The notes: generated by a model not told the origin, from the sequence alone. 64,000 bases of DNA from Fibrobacter sp. UWP2 (GCF_900141705.1 NZ_FQYM01000009.1:1-64000), one strand, 5' to 3'; shown: positions 1 through 9,565, counted from the first letter of the stretch. Numbers and translations: made by a program.

Positions 1-1269
1 CGCAAGCCTCCATGCGCCCGCGTCGCAAATGAGGCGGTCCTTGTCGTCATCGTTGTTGGGGACGCCCTTGGCGACAACAACGCCGTCGTTCGCCTTGGCG
101 CAGCTGTCCAGCTTGAATTCCGTCTGCCAGAACAGGGTCACGAACTTCTCGAACGCGGGCACGGAATCGGAAAGCTTCCAGGATTTCACGTTCGCGCGGA
201 AATCGGACAATCGGCCGTCGAGGTCCGCGTTCATCGCCCAGTCGGCGATGACCTTGCGCATGGACTCGTCGTCCCAGGTTCCGTCCTTCTCGAGGTTCGC
301 TGCGAAACCTGTGATGAAGTCGGAGAGCTGGCTCACCGAGCCGTCGCGCTGCATCATGATGGATACGGCGAGGAGCGCCGCGTCGGCTTCGCTGGTGCCC
401 GCGATGTTCAGGTCTTCCGAGCTCTTGAAGTCCTTGGAGTCGATGTGGAACGCCGCGAAGATTTCTTTTTGCGCCTGTTTTTTGGCGGAGGCGAATCGCT
501 TGCCCATGTTTTTCACCAGGTGGTACACGCGGTCGTACTCCAGGTGCGTGAGCAGGTTCAGGTTCGCCGAGGTGTGCGTCGTGAGGTCGGTCAATGCGTT
601 TAGCGTAATCTGCGACTCGGAGTTTTTGCCTGTGACTTCGTTGCGGTAGAAGCCCGTGGCGGTGAGGCTCACGTACTGCGACTTGAGCATGCCGCCGCGC
701 AGCTTGAACTCGCCGTCGTCGCTGCCGATCTTGCCCTCGTAGGTGATGTTGGATTGCGTGAGGGTGCGACCGTTTTCGAGGCCGCGCACCGAGACGGGAG
801 TCCCCTTGAGGAACGGTCCTTTTTGCGAGTAGCCTGTGATGCTGTCGAGCGAGGTCGCTACCGCTTCGGAGTCCGCAGCGGCGGTGTCCTTGAGGTCCTT
901 GCCGTTGGCTCCGTTCTTGCCGTCACTTCCGTCCTTGCCGTTTAGTACCACGCCGACGGAGTCGCCGTTGCACATAAGTTTCATTCCGCTACTGTCGGCG
1001 AGAGGTTCTGTATAGCATGTGCCTCCGCTGCCGACGATTGCCCACTCCTCCTCGGAGCAGACCCTGAGCTCGTTCTCGCTCTTGATCCAAACGTACGCCC
1101 CTTCATTGTCGGTGGTACATTCCGGGAGGCTGTCCAAATCGGCGACCAGGTCAAGGGAACCCCCTTCAACAATGTTGGTTGTTTCGTTTGTGTCGCCACA
1201 GGCGACAAGAAACGCGGTGATCGTTGAAAGGGCAGTCAACGATTTGCAGGCAAAAGAACAAGTCTTCAT
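1..1269 (-). CDS. Fibrobacter lipoprotein, C-terminal part beyond window edge
   Basis: An open frame with no stop runs from ATG at 1269 to the left edge (423 codons visible). The N-terminus is a lipoprotein signal: basic start, hydrophobic stretch, and a Leu-Val-Ala-Cys lipobox about residue 24. Next come a short Cys-containing segment and a small collagen-like run of Gly-Lys-Asp / Gly-Ala-Asn triplets near residues 113-125. After that lies a carboxypeptidase-regulatory-like or transthyretin-like segment (YSQKGPFLKGTPVSV) and a helical region. The last visible part has Cys residues with a C-D-x-G-x-W pattern (ICDAGAWR), typical of repeats in Fibrobacter surface lipoproteins. The antisense frames over this stretch are compositional shadows. 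I expect a cell-surface anchored protein; its substrate is unknown. Lipoprotein status is clear from the sequence, the family placement is inference. Confidence 0.8.
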   Translation of the reverse strand, partial: MKTCSFACKSLTALSTITAFLVACGDTNETTNIVEGGSLDLVADLDSLPECTTDNEGAYVWIKSENELRVCSEEEWAIVGSGGTCYTEPLADSSGMKLMCNGDSVGVVLNGKDGSDGKNGANGKDLKDTAAADSEAVATSLDSITGYSQKGPFLKGTPVSVRGLENGRTLTQSNITYEGKIGSDDGEFKLRGGMLKSQYVSLTATGFYRNEVTGKNSESQITLNALTDLTTHTSANLNLLTHLEYDRVYHLVKNMGKRFASAKKQAQKEIFAAFHIDSKDFKSSEDLNIAGTSEADAALLAVSIMMQRDGSVSQLSDFITGFAANLEKDGTWDDESMRKVIADWAMNADLDGRLSDFRANVKSWKLSDSVPAFEKFVTLFWQTEFKLDSCAKANDGVVVAKGVPNNDDDKDRLICDAGAWRLA

Positions 1270-1290
1270 GGTAGCCTCACAATGAATTTT

Positions 1291-2124
1291 TTAGTCTAGC
1301 ACGCAGCGGATGGAAAATGCACTGTATTCGGTGTCGTCTTCCATGGTCATGTAGTTGCCTTGATCGCTGTTGTTCGATAGCCAGTATGTTCCGTAAATGC
1401 TGTCTTTAATGGCCCACCAGTTGGCTTTCTCGTCAATTCCAAAGAATTCATATTCGCCTTCATCGTCACGAGCAGCTGATCCACTGGCGAGAGCGTTGAA
1501 ACCAAAACGGTCGCTGCCGGCCATACCATCCCAGCCGGTTTTGCTTTTTACCATGGTTCCAAAATTTGAACAGAAGTTTTCGGCATTGGCGTCAAATGAA
1601 CCGCCGCAGGCCATAAATGCGAGCGCGTCAAGATCGGTGTCGGTGGGCAAATGCGTTCCCTCGGGGCAAGCGCTGCTTAGAACGGCCTTGGTGCCAAGGT
1701 AAAGCGCCCCTAGTTTTTCGCAGTTGAAGTCTTTGTTGTCGTAGCATACGGACCCCTTGGCTGGCTGATAGCTCAAGTTACTGCCGAACCAGCAGGTGTT
1801 GGCGCCATCTTTGTTTGTCAGGGTGATGATGTCGTATACGGCATCATCTCTGGAGTCGGTAAATGTCTTGGGACACACCACCACCGAAGAGGAAGACTCC
1901 ACCGACGATGAGGATTCAGGCTTGGAATCCGCAGAGGGCATGATAACAACTAGGGTGTCCTTCCCGTGTTTTTCAGAAGAGGAGGATTCCTTGTCGGCTA
2001 CGGACGAAGAGGAGATTTCTTCGGCCTGGGTAATGGGAAGCAGGTCTTCGTCAAAGGTATCGTACAGAGTGCAGCCAGTAAACGAAAGGGCGAGCACAGC
2101 AAAAATGGATAATGTCTTTTTCAT
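1291..2124 (-). CDS. FISUMP-domain lipoprotein
   Basis: A 277-residue protein with a lipoprotein signal (MKKTLSIFAVLALSFTGC; Cys 18 as lipid anchor), then a Ser/Glu-rich linker with repeated SSSS runs typical of Fibrobacter surface lipoproteins. The rest matches the Fibrobacter succinogenes major paralogous (FISUMP) domain: a conserved CPEGTHLPTDTDLDAL segment, a G-W-D-G-M-A-G region, F-G-F-N-A-L, Y-W-L-S and a final S-I-R-C-V. The start is supported by a GGAGG-type ribosome site just upstream (about 2130-2135). It lies between two other exported proteins on the same strand, so the three may be co-transcribed. The function of FISUMP domains is unknown; a role at the outer surface is inferred from the anchor. 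Confidence 0.85.
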   Translation of the reverse strand: MKKTLSIFAVLALSFTGCTLYDTFDEDLLPITQAEEISSSSVADKESSSSEKHGKDTLVVIMPSADSKPESSSSVESSSSVVVCPKTFTDSRDDAVYDIITLTNKDGANTCWFGSNLSYQPAKGSVCYDNKDFNCEKLGALYLGTKAVLSSACPEGTHLPTDTDLDALAFMACGGSFDANAENFCSNFGTMVKSKTGWDGMAGSDRFGFNALASGSAARDDEGEYEFFGIDEKANWWAIKDSIYGTYWLSNNSDQGNYMTMEDDTEYSAFSIRCVLD

Positions 2125-2136
2125 TTCTATACCTCC

Positions 2137-3798
2137 TTACCATTCCACGCCAAGGCTTACGTAGGCTCCGTTACCCATATCGGTAATGAGTGCGTAGCCG
2201 ACTTCGATGTTGAATACCCAGAGCGAAACGAAAACGCCGCTCCTGAACTGCATCCACTGTTCCTCGTCGCTCTTGGCAATCGGGAAAATGGCGGTTTCGC
2301 GGAAGCCAAAGAACTTGTAGCCGAGTTCGACCTGGCCGAGCGGAGCTACGTAAACGCGTTCGAGTTCATCGCCAATGGCGAACCCGACCATGCCTCCGGC
2401 ACCGATGGCAAAGGAACCTTCGGCCTTTTCGCCGAAGTTCAACTTGACGCGCACGGCGGCGGCCACGTCGGGCAATATGAACATGTCCTTTTTCTTAAGC
2501 CCGTAACCCAGAGCGGCCTCGTTGTCGTAAATGGCGCCGACGCCTGTGATGGCGGCCCAAAGGGACGGGTGCACGCCGCGGCGCTTCTCGATTTCGGCGT
2601 CTTCGGCGGCCTTTTGTTCTTGGGCGGTCGTGGTCTCGGCTGCCTGCAGGGAGTCGGCGTCAAAGGCGGGGCCAAAGTCCACGCCCTCGGTATTGCCCTG
2701 GTTTTCCCAAATCCAGCGACCGTTCAGCTTTGCCGACTTTTGTGGGAATTCCACCGAGCCCTTGAATGCGGCCGGCGTGCCGTCAAACTTGGTGACGGAG
2801 GATTCGCCGTCGACCTTTACGGGGGAGCCCTTGGGGAAGGAAATGCGCAGGTGGCTCTGTGAAGCCGGACCCGGGTTGATGCGCGTGTGGAACAGCTTGA
2901 CGCCGTTCAGGTAGTAGGCGCTGCGCACGGGCTGCGTGTTGTCAAGGTAAAGCATGGGTGCGCCCGTGGTGTCCACCTTGTACACGGCACGGGAGCCTTC
3001 GTTAGACAAGTCTTCGTTGAGCTTGGCAACGCGTTCCAAGAAGAACGGGGCAAAGCCCTCGCCGTCTTGGCGCACCACCATCTCGCGGCAGGTCTCGCCC
3101 CACTTTTGGGCAATTTCAAAGGCGCGTTTTTGGTGGTTCGGCTCAAACGTCAGGTTGAAGTTGTAGTTCGCCTGGAATCCCTTGGTGAGCGGTTCCAGGA
3201 ACACGCCGCCGTCGAGGTTTACGTGCTGGTCTTTGGAGGTCGAGAGGCTGTAAAGAGCGTCGACGCAAGCGAAGATCTGTTTTTTGCGGTCTTCCAGGCC
3301 GCGGGCGGTCTCCATGTAGCCAAGGCGGACTTCACCGGTCACCTGCATGTAGCGGGCTTCGAATTCGGGGAGTTCTACGCGGTAGAAGTCCCAGCAGTCT
3401 TCGCCCATCACGTCGTTGATGCTAATGGCCGAGCAGTGGTCGTTCATCTTCGCGATTTTGTCGGCGTACTGGAGTAGGGAGTCCAGCTCTTCGTTGGCGC
3501 TGCCCAGACCTTGTTGCAACTTTTTCAATTCATCTTGGTGCTTGTGGAATATCGCGGGGTCCTGCACAAAGATCGAAGCGGATTGCGACGCCTCGTTTGC
3601 GGGAGCTTCTACCTTGGGAGTTTCAGCTACAGGGACGCTATCGGCTGCAGGTGCCGCGGGCGTTGCTGCAGTGTCGGCAGGTTGCGAGACTTCGGCTTTA
3701 GGCGTTTCTGTGGTGGGGAGTGCCGCGGGCTCCTGCGCAAAAGCAAAAGCCGTAATGGCTAGAGGGAGGACGAATTTTAGTTTGTTTTTCATAGGCAT
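2137..3798 (-). CDS. secreted protein with outer-membrane-barrel-like C-terminus
   Basis: 553 residues. A signal peptide ends near the FAFAQ segment (about residue 22) and is followed by a Pro/Ala/Thr-rich linker to about residue 75. A helical region follows (residues ~80-160), then a mixed domain, then a beta-rich last third (from ~420) with alternating aromatic and Gly residues. It ends in YVSLGVEW, the kind of aromatic-terminal strand used as an outer-membrane insertion signal. An ATG two codons downstream (3792) is an equally possible start; neither has a clear ribosome site. It precedes the FISUMP lipoprotein on the same strand with a 12-nt gap. I do not recognise a family. An envelope protein with a periplasmic N-terminal part and a C-terminal barrel or half-barrel is the best reading. 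Confidence 0.7.
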   Translation of the reverse strand: MPMKNKLKFVLPLAITAFAFAQEPAALPTTETPKAEVSQPADTAATPAAPAADSVPVAETPKVEAPANEASQSASIFVQDPAIFHKHQDELKKLQQGLGSANEELDSLLQYADKIAKMNDHCSAISINDVMGEDCWDFYRVELPEFEARYMQVTGEVRLGYMETARGLEDRKKQIFACVDALYSLSTSKDQHVNLDGGVFLEPLTKGFQANYNFNLTFEPNHQKRAFEIAQKWGETCREMVVRQDGEGFAPFFLERVAKLNEDLSNEGSRAVYKVDTTGAPMLYLDNTQPVRSAYYLNGVKLFHTRINPGPASQSHLRISFPKGSPVKVDGESSVTKFDGTPAAFKGSVEFPQKSAKLNGRWIWENQGNTEGVDFGPAFDADSLQAAETTTAQEQKAAEDAEIEKRRGVHPSLWAAITGVGAIYDNEAALGYGLKKKDMFILPDVAAAVRVKLNFGEKAEGSFAIGAGGMVGFAIGDELERVYVAPLGQVELGYKFFGFRETAIFPIAKSDEEQWMQFRSGVFVSLWVFNIEVGYALITDMGNGAYVSLGVEW

Positions 3799-3907
3799 AA
3801 CAACTTATTACGGAGCGTTCGCTCGCGTAATAAATTCTCACAAAAATGTTACACATAGAATGTAAGTTCTAAGTTTACATTCGTCAATAGGAGGTGATGT
3901 ACCTTAA

Positions 3908-3957
3908 AAGACCTTTTGCCCATTTTTAGGGACAAAAAAGCCCTTTTGGGAGGTCTT
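3908..3957 (-). terminator. possible compound terminator after polA
   Basis: On the minus strand just after the polA stop, AAGACC and GGTCTT form an outer stem enclosing two small CCC/GGG hairpins, the first followed by CTTTTTTG. The structure is imperfect. Confidence 0.35.
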
Positions 3958-3966
3958 GCTTAGCCT

Positions 3967-6837
3967 TTAATGCGCCTCGAGCCAGTTTTCACCGAAGCCC
4001 ACGCTCGCAACGAGCGGAACCTTCAGCTCCATGGCACCTTCCATTTCAGATTTCACCATCTGGGCCATCGCTTCCACCTGGTCGCGGGGGCATTCGAACA
4101 CGAGTTCGTCGTGCACCTGCAGCATCATGCGGAGCGGGAGTTTTTCTTCGTTGATTCTCTTCTGGATGCGTATCATCGCAATCTTGATGAGGTCGGCGGC
4201 GGAGCCTTGGACGGGAGTATTCACGGCCATGCGCTCGGCCATTTGCGATTCCATGCGGTCGCTGCTGTCGATACCTGCGATGTAGCGGCGGCGGCCCGAA
4301 AGCGTTTCCACATAGCCGTCGCGGTGGGCGGCCGCCTTGGTATCTTCAATAAACTGCTGTACACCCTGGTACATCCCGAAGTAACCGTCGATGAAATCCC
4401 TTGCCTGCGACATCGGGATTTTTAGGTCACGGGCGAGGCGGAAGGCCGTCATGCCGTAGAGCACGCCGAAATTCACCACCTTGGCATCGCGCCTCATGTC
4501 ACTCGTGACGGCGTCTAGGTCAACTCCGTAAATTGCGGCGGCTGTGCGGGCGTGGATGTCGATGCCTTCCTTGTAGCTTTCGATGAGCGCGGCATCGCCA
4601 CTCAGGTGTGCGAGCATTCTGAGTTCAATCTGCGAGTAGTCTACCGCAAGGATTACGTTGTCCTTGCTCTGCGGGATAAATGCTGCGCGAATCTTTTTAC
4701 CCAAGTCGCTACGCACGGGAATGTTCTGCAGGTTCGGATCGCGGCTCGAAAGGCGGCCTGTCGCGGTACCCCACTGGATAAAGCTCGTGTGGATGCGGCG
4801 CGTGTCCGGATTGATGAGCGTCGGGAGCACCGAGATGTAGGTGCTCTGCATCTTCTTGAGTTCGCGGTATTCTATGACGGAAAAAACAATCGGGTGCGGC
4901 GCGCGGAACGAAAGTTCTTCGAGAACGACGGCGTCGGTACTGCGCTTCTTGATTTCGGGGAGGCCGAGCGTATCGAAAAGCACATCGCCCAGCTGCTTTG
5001 GCGAGCCGATGTTGAACTCGACGCCCGCCATGTCGCAAATTTCCTTTTCCAGGTTTTCGATGCGGCGTGCAAGTTCCTGCTCCAGCGTCTTGAGGGCCGG
5101 AACATCAATCGCGACGCCCACGGATTCCATCTGGTACAGTACCTTCAGCAGCGGCATTTCCTGCTCGAAGAAATACTTCACGTAGTCGAGCTTTTCGAGT
5201 TCCTGCTTGAGCGGCTTCCAAAGGCGGAGCGTGTAGACTGCATCTTCGGCGCCGTATTCGGTGGCGTCCTTGATGGGCGTGCGGTTGAACGTAATCTGGT
5301 TCTTGCCACGTCCAATCAGGTTCTCGATGGGAATCATCTCGTGCTGCAGGCGCTGCATCACCTGGTTGTCGAGGCCGAGGCCCGATTGTCCCGGCGAAAG
5401 CATCCAGGCGGCAATCAGCGTGTCGATGATATTTGCGTTGTCGATGACGGCTTGCGGAATCTTGAAAGCGCGGGCGAGAACGTGCAGGTCGAATTTTGCG
5501 TTATGGAATACGAATGCTCGTTTTGAAGCCGCGCCCTCGGCGCCATCATTTTCAGCGACAGGTGCATTGTCGGCGAAAAATGTGCAGAACCACTCCTTCG
5601 CCTTGTTGAAGTCGAAGTTGCCGCCCTTGCCCGCGGGGAGCGGGAACCCGATTTCATCGGTGTGCGCAAGGGGAATGTAGTAGCCTTTCGCCACGTTGCC
5701 TTCGCTGTCGGCAGACGCAAGGCACATTCCCACGAGGCCGCACTGCATCGGGTCGAGGCCATCGGTTTCGGTGTCGATACCCACGGTGCTTGCGGCGGCA
5801 AATTCGGCCTTCATCTGCTCGAAAATTTCATCGGTGTCAACACAGATATAAGTCGGCGGGATATCGACCGGAAAATCGGCGCTTACTACGGTGTCTCCGT
5901 TCGCAGAGTCAGTGCTTCCCGTGCCATCAGAACCTTCGCGCACAAAGCCCGTCTTGCTGGGAATGCCTTCCAAAAGGCGGAGTAGACTGTTGATTTCGTG
6001 ATCCTTGAACATCTGCGCCAAGGTGTCTACGTGCAGGCCGTTGTATTCCAGCGTGTCGAGGTTGCCACTAAAGGCGCGCTTGGTCTGGAGAGTCACCAGT
6101 TCGCGGCTGAGAAATGCCTTTTCGCGGTTGTTTTCCAGATTGTCATGCAAACCCTTTTTAGTCACTTTATCCAGGTTTGCGTAAAGGTTGTCCATGTCGC
6201 CAAAGTCATTCAGCAACTGGATGGCGGTTTTCGGACCCACCTTCGGAACGCCGGGGACGTTGTCGCTTGCGTCACCCATGAGTGCCAAATAATCGCGAAT
6301 TTTTTCGGGCGGAAGTCCGTATTTTTCAAGAACCTGTTCCGGGCCAAAGTCAATGCCGTCGGCGCCTTTCGTCAAATGGAAAAGATGGATCTTGTCGGTT
6401 ACGATCTGCGACATGTCCTTGTCTTTACTTAAAATCACCACATGGTCAAAGCCTGCTTCGACCGCGGCCATGGCGGTACTTGCCATCACGTCGTCCGCTT
6501 CGTAACCCGGTTCCGACAAGAGCGGAATTCCGCTTGCTTCCAGACTTTCGCCGAGGAGCGGCATCTGAGCCGCCATTTCTTCGGGCATGGGCCCGCGATT
6601 GGCCTTGTAGTCGGGGTAAAGTTCGTGCCTGAAGGTCTTGGTGTGCGCCACGTCGCGTGCAATGGCGAAATGTGTCGGCTTGTGTTTGGCCAAAATGCGG
6701 AGTACGGCCCCCCAGTAGCCATGCATCATCGAAACCTCTTCGCCTTGGCTGTTTTTCAGCGGGTTCTGCGAATAGGCGTAAAACATGCGGAACGCAAGCG
6801 CGTAAGAGTCGAGCAAAAGTAGAGTCTTTTCAGGCAT
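3967..6837 (-). CDS. polA: DNA polymerase I
   Basis: 956 residues, close to the usual length for full three-domain Pol I. Residues 1 to about 290 are the 5' nuclease (flap endonuclease) domain, with D-x-x-x-x-x-F-R-M near the start, GYEADDV and GDASDNVPGVPKVGPKTA. Residues about 325-540 form a 3'-5' exonuclease domain with its acidic residues present: IDTET (Asp355, Glu357), HNAKFDL, and YGAEDAVYTL. Proofreading is therefore probably active, unlike in many Pol I enzymes. The polymerase domain follows, with motif A (VDYSQIELRMLAHLSGD), motif B (RRDAKVVNFGVLYGM) and motif C (QVHDELVFE). It acts in Okazaki-fragment maturation and excision repair. It stands alone on the minus strand, divergent from the SIMPL-domain gene. 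Confidence 0.98.
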   Translation of the reverse strand: MPEKTLLLLDSYALAFRMFYAYSQNPLKNSQGEEVSMMHGYWGAVLRILAKHKPTHFAIARDVAHTKTFRHELYPDYKANRGPMPEEMAAQMPLLGESLEASGIPLLSEPGYEADDVMASTAMAAVEAGFDHVVILSKDKDMSQIVTDKIHLFHLTKGADGIDFGPEQVLEKYGLPPEKIRDYLALMGDASDNVPGVPKVGPKTAIQLLNDFGDMDNLYANLDKVTKKGLHDNLENNREKAFLSRELVTLQTKRAFSGNLDTLEYNGLHVDTLAQMFKDHEINSLLRLLEGIPSKTGFVREGSDGTGSTDSANGDTVVSADFPVDIPPTYICVDTDEIFEQMKAEFAAASTVGIDTETDGLDPMQCGLVGMCLASADSEGNVAKGYYIPLAHTDEIGFPLPAGKGGNFDFNKAKEWFCTFFADNAPVAENDGAEGAASKRAFVFHNAKFDLHVLARAFKIPQAVIDNANIIDTLIAAWMLSPGQSGLGLDNQVMQRLQHEMIPIENLIGRGKNQITFNRTPIKDATEYGAEDAVYTLRLWKPLKQELEKLDYVKYFFEQEMPLLKVLYQMESVGVAIDVPALKTLEQELARRIENLEKEICDMAGVEFNIGSPKQLGDVLFDTLGLPEIKKRSTDAVVLEELSFRAPHPIVFSVIEYRELKKMQSTYISVLPTLINPDTRRIHTSFIQWGTATGRLSSRDPNLQNIPVRSDLGKKIRAAFIPQSKDNVILAVDYSQIELRMLAHLSGDAALIESYKEGIDIHARTAAAIYGVDLDAVTSDMRRDAKVVNFGVLYGMTAFRLARDLKIPMSQARDFIDGYFGMYQGVQQFIEDTKAAAHRDGYVETLSGRRRYIAGIDSSDRMESQMAERMAVNTPVQGSAADLIKIAMIRIQKRINEEKLPLRMMLQVHDELVFECPRDQVEAMAQMVKSEMEGAMELKVPLVASVGFGENWLEAH

Positions 6838-6890
6838 GCTTTGAATGTAGAAAATTTGTATATTGAATTAATGTAAAAAAGGAGTTGGAT

Positions 6891-7592
6891 ATGCAATCGA
6901 GAGTTAAAGAGGCAATCATTTTGGCGGTGGCCATTTTGTGCTTGGGTGTATTTTTCTATCGGGCCCAAATCGATGTCAAGGATCGCGACCGTGTGGTATT
7001 CGTGCGCGGACTTGCTGAACGCGAAGTTTCGGCTGATTTTGTGATTTGGCCGATTGTATACAAAGAGGTGGGCAACGATCTTGCCGAGCTTTCTGCAACA
7101 TTACAGTCCAAGTCGCAGATACTTGAAAAGTTCCTGCTCGAAAACGGCGTGAAAAAAGAAGATATCACTTACTCGACCCCGGCCATTGTCGATGCCGATG
7201 GCGAATTGTACAGCGGCGGCAAGCATGCCTATCGTTATGTCGCGACAGTTGTGGCAACGGTAGCCACGAACGATGTGGCTCTTGTTCGTAAGGTCATGGA
7301 GAAACAGAGCGAACTCCTGAAACATGGAATCGCCTTTAGCGGTAGCGATTACCAGTATCGCACCGTCTATAGCTTTAACGGTCTCAACGAAATCAAACCC
7401 GCCATGATTGACGAGGCTACTAAGAATGCAAGGAGTGCCGCCGAGAAGTTTGCGAAGGATTCCGATAGCAAACTCGGCAAAATCAAGACGGCCACGCAGG
7501 GTGTGTTCTCCATTGAAGACCGCGACGAAAATACGCCGTATATCAAGAAAGTGCGCGTCGTAACGAACGTGCAGTATTTCTTGGAAGATTAA
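6891..7592 (+). CDS. SIMPL domain (DUF541) envelope protein
   Basis: 233 residues from ATG 6891. GGAG at 6881-6884 gives proper spacing to this ATG, whereas a TTG six bases upstream would sit directly on the ribosome site. An N-terminal hydrophobic segment (AIILAVAILCLGVFFY) acts as an uncleaved anchor or signal. The rest fits the SIMPL/DUF541 family: VRGLAEREVSADFVIW, a central LLENGVKKEDITYSTPAI, and a late AEKFAKDSDSKLGKI motif. Members are periplasmic or membrane-anchored proteins of unclear biochemical role. The next gene begins 3 nt after its stop, so the two are probably one transcript. Confidence 0.85.
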   Translation: MQSRVKEAIILAVAILCLGVFFYRAQIDVKDRDRVVFVRGLAEREVSADFVIWPIVYKEVGNDLAELSATLQSKSQILEKFLLENGVKKEDITYSTPAIVDADGELYSGGKHAYRYVATVVATVATNDVALVRKVMEKQSELLKHGIAFSGSDYQYRTVYSFNGLNEIKPAMIDEATKNARSAAEKFAKDSDSKLGKIKTATQGVFSIEDRDENTPYIKKVRVVTNVQYFLED

Positions 7593-7595
7593 ACC

Positions 7596-8375
7596 ATGAA
7601 AAAGAATGCAAAAATTGTGCTGTTTGTGCTCGGCATGGCGATCCTTGCTGCCTGTGGAAGTGACGAATCCAGTAACCCCGAGCCTTTTTATTTGGAGAAA
7701 GTTCCTCCCTGTAGATCTAATTCCGAAGATAATTGTGAGTACGGATTGTTGACGGATGAACGTGATGGTCAAACATATAAAACAGTGAAAATCCGCGATC
7801 TTTGGTGGATGAAAGAAAATTTGAAATACCGTTATTTGCAACCTACTTCGTCTATGGATTCAAGTAGCTTTTGCTACAACGATACTCTTGAATATTGCGG
7901 AATAGATGGTCGTTTGTATTTATGGAGTGCCGCAATGGATAGCGCTGGCGTTTTTTCCGATAACGGCAAGGGATGTGGTTATGGTTCAGAGTGCAACCAT
8001 GCTGCTGTGGTTCGGGGTGTTTGCCCTGCGGGCTGGCATCTTCCGAGTGAAGAAGAGTGGAATAATCTTTTTCAAGCGGTTGGATATGGCAACTTTATCG
8101 GCGACAAACTAAAGACGACAACAGGTTGGTATAGTAATGGAACCGATGATTATTCGTTCTCTGTTGCTCCAGTTTCTCCGATGTATTATCATGATGGACA
8201 ATATGGATTCTTTCTCCGATGGGATACGTATACGGCATACTGGAGTACGGCATCAAGGGATGAATTCTATGCTGTTACAATGTACGTTACGAATGTAGAT
8301 TATTATGTGTATGTTGGTGATTACTATGATTTTGCAAAGATAAATGCATATCCTGTCCGCTGCGTGAAGGATTAG
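7596..8375 (+). CDS. FISUMP-domain lipoprotein
   Basis: 259 residues. The lipoprotein signal ends in Leu-Ala-Ala-Cys (residue about 20). The body is a complete FISUMP domain: DERDGQTYKTVKIRDLWWM near residue 50, WMKENL, LYLWSAAMD, VCPAGWHLPSEEEWNNLF, TTGWYSNGTDDYSFSVAP, YWSTAS and a terminal YPVRCV. This is a fuller copy of the domain than the one at 1291-2124. It has six or more Cys residues that could form disulfides outside the cytoplasm. Base composition is more AT-rich than the flavoprotein downstream, with many Tyr codons. It follows the SIMPL gene with a 3-nt gap. Function unknown; surface location inferred from the anchor. Confidence 0.88.
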   Translation: MKKNAKIVLFVLGMAILAACGSDESSNPEPFYLEKVPPCRSNSEDNCEYGLLTDERDGQTYKTVKIRDLWWMKENLKYRYLQPTSSMDSSSFCYNDTLEYCGIDGRLYLWSAAMDSAGVFSDNGKGCGYGSECNHAAVVRGVCPAGWHLPSEEEWNNLFQAVGYGNFIGDKLKTTTGWYSNGTDDYSFSVAPVSPMYYHDGQYGFFLRWDTYTAYWSTASRDEFYAVTMYVTNVDYYVYVGDYYDFAKINAYPVRCVKD

Positions 8376-8401
8376 TATATTTTCCTCAAAAAGGAGTCTC
8401 T

Positions 8402-9559
8402 ATGAAGAACTTTAGCGAAAACATCAAGTACATCGGTGTCGATGACCGCGACTTGGATTTGTTCGAAGGCCAGTACGTGGTGCCCGAGGGCATGGCCTAC
8501 AATTCGTATGTGATTATTGACGAAAAGATTGCCGTGACGGACACGGTCGATGCGCACAAGGTGGGCGAGTGGCTTGCCAATCTGGATGCCGCTCTCGCTG
8601 GCCGCAAGCCGGACTACCTGGTGATTCACCACTTGGAACCGGACCATGCCGGTGGCATTGCTGATTTTGTCGCGAAGTACCCGGAGGCGACGCTTGTGGC
8701 ATCTGCGAAGGCGTTTGCGCTGCTGCCGCAGTTCATGGCGCTCCCGGAATCGGTCAAGAAGCAGACCGTGAAGGAAGGCGATACGCTTGCGCTCGGTGCG
8801 CACACCTTGCAGTTTATCGGTGCTCCGATGGTGCACTGGCCCGAAGTGCTGTTCAGTTACGAACAGAGTGAAAAGGTCTTGTTCTCGGCCGATGCGTTCG
8901 GCAAGTTCGGCGTGTACGATGCCGACCCGGACGACTGGGCCTGCGAGGCCCGCCGCTACTACTTCAATATCGTGGGCAAGTACGGCAACCAGGTGCAGGC
9001 GGTGCTCAAGAAGGCTGCTGCACTCGACATCAAGACGATTTGCCCGCTGCATGGCCCGGTGCTCACCGAAAATCTGGGCTACTACATCGACAAGTACAAT
9101 ACCTGGAGCAGCTACGCTCCCGAAGACAAGGGCGTGCTTGTGGCGTATGCCTCTATTTACGGCGGAACCAAGAAGGCCGCGGAATTGCTCGGTGAAAAGC
9201 TCAAGGCCGCCGGTGTCGAGAAGGTGGTGGTTTCTGACCTTGCCCGCAGCGACATGGCCGAAGTCATTGAGGACGCCTTCCGCTACGATCGCATGGTGGT
9301 GGCTGCTCCTACATATGATGCGGGCCTCTTCCCGGTCATGGAAGATTTCCTCAATCACCTGAAGGCAAAGAACTATTCCAACCGCAAGGTGGGCATCGTG
9401 GAAAACGGCACGTGGGCTCCGATGGCCGCGAAGAAGATGACGGAAATCCTCGCCACGCTCAAGAACGTGACGCTTGCCGAAACGGTAGTGACGGTAAAAT
9501 CGACGCTCAGCGCCGAATCCGAAGCCGCGATGGACAAAATCGTTCAAGAACTTGTGTAA
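8402..9559 (+). CDS. FprA-type flavodiiron protein (A-type flavoprotein)
   Basis: 385 residues, the normal size for a class A flavodiiron protein. The N-terminal metallo-beta-lactamase-like domain carries the diiron ligands: H77-x-E79-x-D81-H82 in HHLEPDHAG, a later VHWPEVL histidine, SADAFG aspartate, and CPLHGPVL histidine. The C-terminal flavodoxin domain starts near residue 250 with YASIYGGTKKAAE (FMN phosphate loop) and has APTYDAGLFP. Members reduce oxygen to water (or nitric oxide to N2O) using electrons from rubredoxin or NADH:rubredoxin reductase, protecting strict anaerobes. Which substrate applies cannot be told from sequence. A ribosome site (AAGGAG) lies about 8 nt upstream of the ATG. 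Confidence 0.95.
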   Translation: MKNFSENIKYIGVDDRDLDLFEGQYVVPEGMAYNSYVIIDEKIAVTDTVDAHKVGEWLANLDAALAGRKPDYLVIHHLEPDHAGGIADFVAKYPEATLVASAKAFALLPQFMALPESVKKQTVKEGDTLALGAHTLQFIGAPMVHWPEVLFSYEQSEKVLFSADAFGKFGVYDADPDDWACEARRYYFNIVGKYGNQVQAVLKKAAALDIKTICPLHGPVLTENLGYYIDKYNTWSSYAPEDKGVLVAYASIYGGTKKAAELLGEKLKAAGVEKVVVSDLARSDMAEVIEDAFRYDRMVVAAPTYDAGLFPVMEDFLNHLKAKNYSNRKVGIVENGTWAPMAAKKMTEILATLKNVTLAETVVTVKSTLSAESEAAMDKIVQELV

Positions 9560-9565
9560 GAGAGT

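Noticed and set aside
1019-1285. Short plus-strand frame in the first kilobase
   Set aside because: It lies opposite a continuous minus-strand lipoprotein frame that runs to the window edge with coherent protein features.
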